DNA of 9,170 bases from Chloroflexota bacterium (GTDB lineage: Archaea; Iainarchaeota; Iainarchaeia; Iainarchaeales; GCA-2688035): positions 1 to 9,170 of the forward strand of contig DAOWAC010000029.1 in the NCBI GenBank assembly GCA_030634785.1, written 5' to 3'. The notes under the pieces are model-generated. The model was not told the origin of the DNA and searched no databases. It saw nothing but the letters and a program-made list of their open reading frames with translations. Each line of letters begins with the position of its first letter. The first letter of the stretch is position 1. Below are positions 1 through 6,039 of the stretch, in pieces. The position numbers and the translations under genes are program-made.

Positions 1-3000
1 AAAAGCAATTACTTCAGCCAGTGGCAAAAGGTCAGTGCCGCCAGTCCATTTCCAAAACTCATCGTCTTCGCCAACTTCATCAGGTCCGATATCAAAAAAG
101 GATGGAATGCTCCAACTTCCGCCGGAATGCAGGTAATATTTTATATAAGGCGGTTCAACCGGATCCTCTTCCCAATCCATCTCAAACGCTTCGGTAGCCT
201 CGTTTGAGGTAAAGGTTATTGCTGTTACTTGTTTTGAGTTTTCTGGTTTGAGTTCGGAATAAATGTTTTCAAGGCTTTTGCCTGAAAACACTTTGGCAGA
301 ACCGTCGGTTGAAATTGCCAGAATGTCTCCGTCAGGCAGTTCAAGCGAGTTGTTTGAATCCAGATTAACAGGGATTATCTGCGTGTTTGTTACAAGAGTA
401 CCGCGTTTAAAAACTTTGTAGGTTAAAGTTATGTCACCACTTGCATTTGCATCCGGATTTGGCACATAGCTGACTCCAGTACTGTCTTCAACTTCAATTA
501 ATGCATAGTCTTCACCCATTAACAAGTTGTTCCTAATCTTAAAATCAATCCAGCCTTCGTGATCCTTGTCTGTGCTTATATAGCTCCATTTTGCCGCAGT
601 GATTTTGGTTTTGAATTCAGAATCTCCTTTTGATTCCAATGCAATTGTGTTTGCGATATGCCCAATTGCGTAAGGTGTTGAAACAGAACCAGCGTGGTAA
701 TCTTGAACTGAACAGCCTGCAAGAATGCTGTCAAAACCGTCAAGGTTTGAATTGCAGACATTATGCTGCCCTTGCCATATTGGCCCAATAGTTATATCTT
801 CCAAAAACTTTGCACCCGGCGGGTAATATGTTTCGGTATCAATCCAACCACTATTGTCAATTACAGGAAAAGGAAGCCTTAGGTCGGCAATTGTACTTCC
901 TTCAACATAAACTTTACTCCAGCCACTTCCGCTTGCAGCACTTGAACTCAAAGCATCAGCATAAGCACTACTTGAGTTTGCAATAATTTTCTCAATTTCC
1001 GGCTCCTCAGGTTCAGTTGAGATAGTGTATGGCAATTCTGATGTCACGTTTGTCCAGGAATCCCTGCTTGTTTGTGCCCAAACCCTGTGCCTGTCACCGC
1101 CATTGTGCTTTTCATCAGTCATCAGAAGGTCAATCCAGTTTATGAAAACATAGCCTCCGCTGTCAACAATGTTGATGAAAAGATTTCCTCCTTCATTAAA
1201 TTCAGCCTGATTGGTAAAAAGGTCTGTTTCTGAATCAAAGTCAACTTTTTGCCTTTGTTTTTCAACCCCAGGCTGTGTTGGAGGAGTATAAATTAGTGAA
1301 AAAAGCTCTTCAACCGCACCATAATCATGCACCTTATCAAGCCTTGGAAGCCTTAAATCCTCAAAATAGGTATAGTCCTTATTTTTTATCAAGCCCTCTG
1401 ACGGCCCGCCTTTAAGGTCATAACTTGACTTCATTGCAGAACTGTCTTCAGGATGTTCTGGGTCAGCAAGTCTGAATTTGCTGTTTGGGTCAGTAACATA
1501 AATTCTTGCAACTGCAAGCGGGCCTGCAAATCCTGCTGCAGGGTCATCAGACACAAACCTTGCCATTATTCCAATGCCATATTCGCCCATGTAAATGGGG
1601 TGAGGAGAATTTTCCACTGTTTCGGCGTAAACAGTTATTGTTTCCGAATAGCCTGCATCCAAATCAAATGGCTCGGAAGAACCAATCCCGTTTTCTGCCC
1701 TCAACTCTGAATTAAGCTGTATTACAACTTGGGCATTACAGCTATTTGTTATTATGAATACATCACTCTGCAGTGCTATTCCTTCACCAGGCTTTTCAAA
1801 GTGAAGGTTTACATCGCTTGAACCATCCTTTTCAATTGAAATGCAGTCAAGACTTGGATTTGGAATTGGCGGGCTTGCACCAACTGCTATTTCTCTTACA
1901 AAAGTTTTATAGCCTGCTTTCCTTACTGTAAGACTTACACTTGAAAACCCAGACAGCTGCTCAATTCCATTTATTGCAAATTCGCCATCGCTTCCGGTAA
2001 TGGCAGTCATTGTGCCGGTTCCAACTTCAAGGCTTATTGTTGCATTTTCAACAGGACCTTCATCCTGAAGCACTGAATCCATGACTTTCCCGTAAAGAGT
2101 TTGGTTGCCAAAGTTTGGATTCAATTTGTTCGGTGCATGAGTAACCTTAAGCTCTAAATTGCTTTCAATGCCAAAGCCAATTTCCTCATAGGACAAACCA
2201 TTCTCTGTATTCAAAGCGAATTGCAAGCCTGTTGAAACTGTTTCCAGAACAGAATAAATTGGAACTTCTCCTGAAATTTCTGTATCTTTTTGGAAAGAAA
2301 ATTGTTCCTTCAAAGTTTTGGGACCGTAGTCAAATGGTTCGGATGGCACAAATGAGATTGCGATTGGAACAGGGGCAATAGTTTCAGTAGATAGTGCTGT
2401 ATTAAAGAAATCTGTGCTGCTACAATTGTAAACCCTGTATGAAAGAGAGTATGCTTCATTCATTGCAAGCATGTTTATTACACCAGACTCAGTGTCAAGT
2501 ACAGTTGTTGTTCCCTCCGAGTCTGTGAGATTAAAAGCCCAGGCAAATTGCTCGCCTTCGCATAATGCAGCATTAACAAGGAAAATCTTAACCTTGTTGG
2601 TGGTAACAATGATTTCCTCCCCTGATGTTACCTTTGCAATATAATGCAACTTAAGCTCTTCACCGTCTTCAAGCCATGGTTCAACATCAAACTTGACGAC
2701 AAACGGAACAATTTGCATTCCTTCCAAATCAGGATAGTACAGGTTTACCTGCTTTGCACTGTTGTCAACAGACGGCTGCACTTCATTTGGGCATTCAACT
2801 GGATCCATAAAAGGATTTGGAACGGAATTGTTCCAGCATCTTGACATCGGAGCCGCTGTGAAAAGAGGACCTGTTACGCCCATTATTTTAATCTTGTAAT
2901 CGTTTGGCAAAGGCAGGTTTAATTCAGAATCCAATCCTGCCCTTACATGCTGTACAATATCTGTATAAGAAACATTTTCAGTAAAAAGAAGCTCAAACTT

Positions 3001-4980
3001 TGCATAATAGCTTAATGTTCCAACTTCATCTGATTGAACCCAGTCTGCACGGTCTTCACAATCCTGATCTTTATAAAGTCCTTCAAAGATTGTGTCAATT
3101 TTTCCAATTTCAATTTCTGGAGGAATATTTATTTTGGACATCAAACCAATTGAAACATCAGCCTTAACACCGTCCACTATGTCAATTGTTGAAACAGACC
3201 ACTCTGAAACAAAATTTGCAGCACTTGCTCTTACTAAGATTTCCCTGTCTGCAGGAATTAAATTTGACTCACATTTTCCACCAACACCGGTCTGGCAACT
3301 TGTAATAATTGTCAGCGAACCGTTTGCGTCAACAAAATCAACTGTTGCTCCGGAAATAGGTGTTTCTGAAGCAGAATCCTGGTCAAATACAAAGACTTCT
3401 ACACTGCCTTCACCTTGTACAAGAATCAATTCCAGAACTGCACTTTCGCCTGCAATAATTGTAATTTCATCCGACTTTCCACTGGTTATATCATCCTCGT
3501 CCACAGCTCTTGCAAAATATGTTCCAGGAGCAAGATTTGTAAAAGTATAGATTCCTTCCTCTGATGTTTGACCAGGTGGAGTATTAAGCGGAATTTCAGG
3601 ATAGGCTGCATTATAAATTGTTATTTCGGCGTTTTGAACAGGTTCAAGGACTTCGTCGAAAACATTAAGAACTATTTCAGCACTTGTTGGATTGGGCTGC
3701 TCCATTGTCGAACGTACCATTAGAACGTTTATTGGTTCGGTGGTCGAAAGCTCTTTGAGGGGAACATCTGGCTCAATTTTTGTTACAAAATCAGGATGCC
3801 TTAACACAACGAGATAGGATGAAGTTGCATTTGAAAGATTTTTTTCAACTATTCCAAGACTGTTGCTTGTTGTGCTATCAATCAAAACATTGTTTTCATA
3901 AATAAATGCATGAGCATTTGAAACAGAATTTGAAGTGCCTTGTTCCACAAGCTTTAAATAAATTTTTTTGATGTCTGCTTGGTCTGCGTTTGGCAAAGTG
4001 ATTGTTATTGTGGTTGTTTCACCAACCCTTACAAGAATTCCTGCCTTTTGACCTGTTCTTCCATCAGGCGAACTTGCAGAAACAGTATAATTACCAGGGG
4101 AAAGGTTTTGCAAAAGTGCTGTGCCACTCAATGTCGTGCTTGAACTTGCTTTCTCTGTATTGCCTGATTCATCAAATGCCCTTACAGTAACATCTGGTTC
4201 AGAGTTGCTTGCATTATCTTTTACAATTACAGTAATGCTGCCTGTTGTGCTTTTGGCGGCCATTCTGATATAAGTTGTTCCTGAAGAAATGGCTTTGCTT
4301 GCATTGTTGTAACCAGTAGCGGTTGCTGTTGCAGTCATTGTTGGACAATTGCTTGGCTGCACTACCTTAAACTCACCTGTGTTGTTGGATTGTGTAGGCG
4401 GAGCAAAGCCTCCGTTTGTACAAACAAAACTTAATGAAACGCCGGTTACAGCTCGGTTTGTTTTGTTGTCAACAACCTTAATTGTTCTATCAGCATCCTG
4501 AAGAGCCAAAGCAGAAATAACAGGCTGCATTGTAACAGAAACAGTTTCATCGGCTATTAGTGTAATTGTCCTTTCAAGTTCTTGAAAGCCATCCTTGAAA
4601 AATGATGCTTCTGTTTCAACCTCGCTTGCAGGAATATTAATTTTTACTTCGCCCCAGTCATCTGTAATAAGTTCTGTTGTTTGCCCACCTATAACCAGAC
4701 TCACTAGTGTTCCATCAAGCAACTGGTTCTGATTGTCAACAACACTAATTGTCGCGGTTAAGGCAACAGAAGATGTAACTAAAAAAATGAAAAATACTAT
4801 TAGAAGAAATACTACTGCAGTCAAAAGGGCAAATGACGGAACTACTTTGTCAATCGGATCAATTATTTTGTAAATAGAAACATGATTGTTTATTTTGTCC
4901 AAAACATGGTAATACCTGTCTTCAAGAAAGAAATAGCCTTTTTTGAATATATCAACAACTTTTTCCAAAGGATTTTCCAT
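1..4980 (-). CDS. Giant membrane-anchored surface protein with repeated Ig-like/carboxypeptidase-regulatory-like domains (partial, C-terminus outside window)
   Basis: I read the frame codon by codon from the ATG at 4980 to position 1. It holds 1660 codons with no stop, so the protein is longer than shown. Residues 1-47 are a charged, aromatic-rich tail and 48-72 are one long hydrophobic segment. With no signal-peptide cleavage site evident, this suggests an N-in signal anchor with the rest outside the cell. Residues 73-613 form six consecutive beta-sandwich-like domains. Residues 614-960 match no family I can name. Residues 961-1033 form a seventh regulatory-like domain. After 1190 comes a region with a diverged duplication and a Ser/Ala/Gly linker (1335-1353). 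All 13 cysteines lie outside the membrane, mostly in pairs. The ATG has no Shine-Dalgarno sequence; the frame is closed upstream by a TGA at 5017-5019. An adhesin or S-layer-like role is an inference. No catalytic motif was seen. Confidence 0.9.
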   Translation of the reverse strand, partial: MENPLEKVVDIFKKGYFFLEDRYYHVLDKINNHVSIYKIIDPIDKVVPSFALLTAVVFLLIVFFIFLVTSSVALTATISVVDNQNQLLDGTLVSLVIGGQTTELITDDWGEVKINIPASEVETEASFFKDGFQELERTITLIADETVSVTMQPVISALALQDADRTIKVVDNKTNRAVTGVSLSFVCTNGGFAPPTQSNNTGEFKVVQPSNCPTMTATATATGYNNASKAISSGTTYIRMAAKSTTGSITVIVKDNASNSEPDVTVRAFDESGNTEKASSSTTLSGTALLQNLSPGNYTVSASSPDGRTGQKAGILVRVGETTTITITLPNADQADIKKIYLKLVEQGTSNSVSNAHAFIYENNVLIDSTTSNSLGIVEKNLSNATSSYLVVLRHPDFVTKIEPDVPLKELSTTEPINVLMVRSTMEQPNPTSAEIVLNVFDEVLEPVQNAEITIYNAAYPEIPLNTPPGQTSEEGIYTFTNLAPGTYFARAVDEDDITSGKSDEITIIAGESAVLELILVQGEGSVEVFVFDQDSASETPISGATVDFVDANGSLTIITSCQTGVGGKCESNLIPADREILVRASAANFVSEWSVSTIDIVDGVKADVSIGLMSKINIPPEIEIGKIDTIFEGLYKDQDCEDRADWVQSDEVGTLSYYAKFELLFTENVSYTDIVQHVRAGLDSELNLPLPNDYKIKIMGVTGPLFTAAPMSRCWNNSVPNPFMDPVECPNEVQPSVDNSAKQVNLYYPDLEGMQIVPFVVKFDVEPWLEDGEELKLHYIAKVTSGEEIIVTTNKVKIFLVNAALCEGEQFAWAFNLTDSEGTTTVLDTESGVINMLAMNEAYSLSYRVYNCSSTDFFNTALSTETIAPVPIAISFVPSEPFDYGPKTLKEQFSFQKDTEISGEVPIYSVLETVSTGLQFALNTENGLSYEEIGFGIESNLELKVTHAPNKLNPNFGNQTLYGKVMDSVLQDEGPVENATISLEVGTGTMTAITGSDGEFAINGIEQLSGFSSVSLTVRKAGYKTFVREIAVGASPPIPNPSLDCISIEKDGSSDVNLHFEKPGEGIALQSDVFIITNSCNAQVVIQLNSELRAENGIGSSEPFDLDAGYSETITVYAETVENSPHPIYMGEYGIGIMARFVSDDPAAGFAGPLAVARIYVTDPNSKFRLADPEHPEDSSAMKSSYDLKGGPSEGLIKNKDYTYFEDLRLPRLDKVHDYGAVEELFSLIYTPPTQPGVEKQRQKVDFDSETDLFTNQAEFNEGGNLFINIVDSGGYVFINWIDLLMTDEKHNGGDRHRVWAQTSRDSWTNVTSELPYTISTEPEEPEIEKIIANSSSAYADALSSSAASGSGWSKVYVEGSTIADLRLPFPVIDNSGWIDTETYYPPGAKFLEDITIGPIWQGQHNVCNSNLDGFDSILAGCSVQDYHAGSVSTPYAIGHIANTIALESKGDSEFKTKITAAKWSYISTDKDHEGWIDFKIRNNLLMGEDYALIEVEDSTGVSYVPNPDANASGDITLTYKVFKRGTLVTNTQIIPVNLDSNNSLELPDGDILAISTDGSAKVFSGKSLENIYSELKPENSKQVTAITFTSNEATEAFEMDWEEDPVEPPYIKYYLHSGGSWSIPSFFDIGPDEVGEDDEFWKWTGGTDLLPLAEVIAF
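481..1413 (-). repeat. Possible diverged internal duplication (residues about 1190-1500)
   Basis: Two segments share the same landmarks in the same order. The first has DLRLP at 1208-1212, a Y-x-PP stretch, then NWID around 1281-1284. The second has DLRLP at 1366-1370, a YYPP stretch, then GWID at 1476-1479. The DLRLP-to-WID distance is 74 residues in the first copy and 111 in the second. The extra length could be an insertion carrying the cysteine pair C1409/C1423. The linker between the copies is acidic and then Ser/Ala/Gly-rich. The match rests on short motifs only, so this is a tentative call. Confidence 0.35.
1882..2100 (-). other. Seventh carboxypeptidase-regulatory-like domain (residues 961-1033)
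   Basis: This is the most family-like unit in the protein. It opens with LYGKVMD, followed by a VENATISL strand. A GSDGEFAINGI turn comes next, then a strand ending in RKAGYKTF and REIAV. This order (G-x-V-x-D, the second strand, DGxF-x-x-xGI, and the GY near the end) is the hallmark of the CarboxypepD_reg-like fold. It stands apart from the six N-terminal units, separated by about 350 residues with no recognisable domain. It probably acts as a structural spacer or ligand-presenting module; no active-site residues are expected. Confidence 0.6.
3142..4764 (-). repeat. Six tandem, diverged Ig-like/carboxypeptidase-regulatory-like domains (residues 73-613)
   Basis: Approximate units are residues 73-153, 157-243, 244-330, 331-421, 433-521 and 524-613. 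Most open with a strand of the type V-x-V-x-D followed by a polar stretch. A strand starting near 'V/A-x-V' then leads to a turn with Gly/Asn plus Glu/Asp, as in DDWGEV, NNTGEF, LSGTA and EEGIY. A 'LxPGxY' or equivalent strand follows, and units end in an alternating Thr/Val/Ile strand. Units 3 and 5 carry the clearest match (NLSPGNYTV and NLAPGTYFA), which is typical of carboxypeptidase-regulatory-like and related beta-sandwich folds. The units are too diverged to show as DNA repeats. Boundaries are by eye and uncertain by about 10 residues. Confidence 0.65.
4765..4839 (-). other. Transmembrane anchor of the giant surface protein (residues 48-72)
   Basis: An uninterrupted run of Val, Leu, Ile, Phe and Ala follows a 47-residue tail containing seven Lys/Arg. 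The charge pattern (positive before, polar Thr/Ser-rich after) predicts the N-terminus inside and the large C-terminal part outside. At about 25 residues, the segment is long for a cleaved signal peptide h-region and lies too far from the N-terminus for one, so a retained anchor is favoured. Orientation is inferred from the positive-inside rule. Confidence 0.75.
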
Positions 4981-5004
4981 AAGAACACTCTGCCACAAGA
5001 CCTG

Positions 5005-5014
5005 CAAATACTTT
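5005..5014 (-). promoter_or_regulatory. Weak TATA-like element for the giant surface gene
   Basis: On the minus strand the element reads AAAGTATTTG. Its centre lies about 29 nt before the ATG at 4980, close to the spacing expected if transcription starts at or just before the start codon. There is no Shine-Dalgarno sequence in the 20 bases before the ATG. The match to an archaeal TATA box is poor, so confidence is low. It lies in the divergent gap shared with the radical SAM gene. Confidence 0.25.
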
Positions 5015-5051
5015 GTTCAAGAACCTATACATTAATAGAATACTTTTAGCC

Positions 5052-5064
5052 TTAATAAATTTTG
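5052..5064 (+). promoter_or_regulatory. TATA-like element for the radical SAM gene
   Basis: The sequence TTAATAAATTTTG is AT-rich and TATA-like, centred about 30 nt before the ATG at 5088. No Shine-Dalgarno sequence precedes that ATG, which fits a leaderless or very short-leader transcript. Its position inside the 5013-5087 stretch is also an argument against the upstream TTG start for this gene. Confidence 0.35.
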
Positions 5065-5087
5065 TGCAGGCAAAATTATTGTTAATA

Positions 5088-5993
5088 ATGCAAAAAAAAC
5101 ACCCTGTTAAAGTTGCAGAAATAAAACTAGGGTATGAATGCAATAATAACTGCATTTTTTGCCTGAATGAACATATGAAACCTAGGGGAAGACTCAGTTC
5201 CAAAGAGGCAAAAAAGGCAATTGACAAGGCAAAATTTGCCAAATGCAAAACAGTTATTTTTACAGGCGGAGAACCAAGCATTAGACCAGATTTTCCTGAA
5301 TTATGCAGCTACGTAAAAAAACAAGGGCTTGAAATAGAAATTCAGACAAATGGCAGAAAATTTTCTGAAAAAGAATTTGCCAAAAAGATTTCAAACATTG
5401 GAATTCAATTATTTGTTGTTTCAATTCACGCACACAACGCAAAATTGCATAAAATGCTAACCGGAACAGATTCCTTTAATGAAACAATTCAGGGAATCAA
5501 AAACCTTGCATTGCTTGGAAACAAAATTGTTTCAAATACCGTTATAACAAAACAAAACATGAAAAATTTAAGAAAAATTGCAGAAATGCTTCTTGAAATG
5601 AATATTGCAGGAATTCAGTTTACATGGCCTGAAGCAAGCGGTGCAGCATTAACAAACTTTGAAACAGCAGTACCAAAACTAAGTCAGGCTGCACCATTTG
5701 TAAGAGAAGCGCTGTTTGAAGAGCGAATAGGAATTGCCGGAATGCCAATATGCACAATTGGAAAAGAATTTGAAAAGTTTTACGCAGTAAGACAGGAAAA
5801 AATTGACTTTGATTTTGGAAAAGTCTGCAAATCAACAAAAGAAAGAAGAAAAAAAGAACGAGTTGGAAAGCCAGCGTTTTGCAGTGAATGCGAAAAAAAT
5901 ATGTACTGTGACGGAATCTGCAAACAGTATTTGAAAAAAAATGGCTCAGGCGAACTAAATCCAATTCACAGCAAAAGAATAATGCATTTTTAA
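5088..5993 (+). CDS. Radical SAM enzyme with SPASM-like C-terminal cysteine cluster
   Basis: Numbered from the ATG at 5088, the protein has 301 residues. The radical SAM core carries CX3CX2C (C18, C22, C25), which binds the 4Fe-4S cluster that cleaves S-adenosylmethionine. TGGEP follows at 59-63, with further core strands such as EIQTNG and SIHAHNAKLH. The C-terminus has C222, C247 and then C265-x2-C268-x5-C274-x3-C278. The last four match the CX2CX5CX3C half of the SPASM consensus exactly, so at least one auxiliary iron-sulfur cluster is likely. SPASM enzymes often modify peptides or proteins, but others act on small molecules, so the substrate is unknown. A TTG at 5013 would add 25 hydrophobic residues; I prefer the ATG because a TATA-like box lies inside that extension. 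The gene is divergent from the giant surface gene and convergent with hel308. Confidence 0.88.
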   Translation: MQKKHPVKVAEIKLGYECNNNCIFCLNEHMKPRGRLSSKEAKKAIDKAKFAKCKTVIFTGGEPSIRPDFPELCSYVKKQGLEIEIQTNGRKFSEKEFAKKISNIGIQLFVVSIHAHNAKLHKMLTGTDSFNETIQGIKNLALLGNKIVSNTVITKQNMKNLRKIAEMLLEMNIAGIQFTWPEASGAALTNFETAVPKLSQAAPFVREALFEERIGIAGMPICTIGKEFEKFYAVRQEKIDFDFGKVCKSTKERRKKERVGKPAFCSECEKNMYCDGICKQYLKKNGSGELNPIHSKRIMHF

Positions 5994-6039
5994 CTGCTTT
6001 GCTAAATTGCTCACTAATTCGTTTGCATTATTGCTTTCC

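Noticed and set aside
3092..3550. A 152-residue plus-strand open frame
   Set aside because: It lies wholly inside the giant minus-strand gene and its Ser/Thr/Ile-rich translation is what the antisense of that gene would give. No domain or start signal supports it. The other plus-strand frames within 1-4980 fail for the same reason.
1..4764. Enrichment of N-glycosylation sequons in the giant surface protein
   Set aside because: I count about 19 N-X-S/T sites, but the protein is so rich in Asn, Ser and Thr that roughly this number is expected by chance. Glycosylation is plausible for a surface protein but is not shown by the count.
5013..5087. N-terminal extension of the radical SAM protein from a TTG at 5013
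   Set aside because: It adds 25 hydrophobic residues unusual for a cytosolic radical SAM enzyme, has no ribosome binding site, and would place the TATA-like element inside the coding sequence. It is still possible.
4952..5281. A 109-residue minus-strand open frame with hydrophobic and cysteine-rich stretches
   Set aside because: It is the antisense of the radical SAM 5' end and runs into the giant gene in another frame. The cysteines reflect antisense of Ala/Ser-type codons rather than a motif.
5994..6039. Small peptide or RNA gene between the convergent radical SAM and hel308 genes
   Set aside because: The gap is only 46 bases, with no open frame of note, no convincing hairpin and no T-run. 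A modified-peptide precursor for the radical SAM enzyme was looked for here and in the divergent gap and not found.
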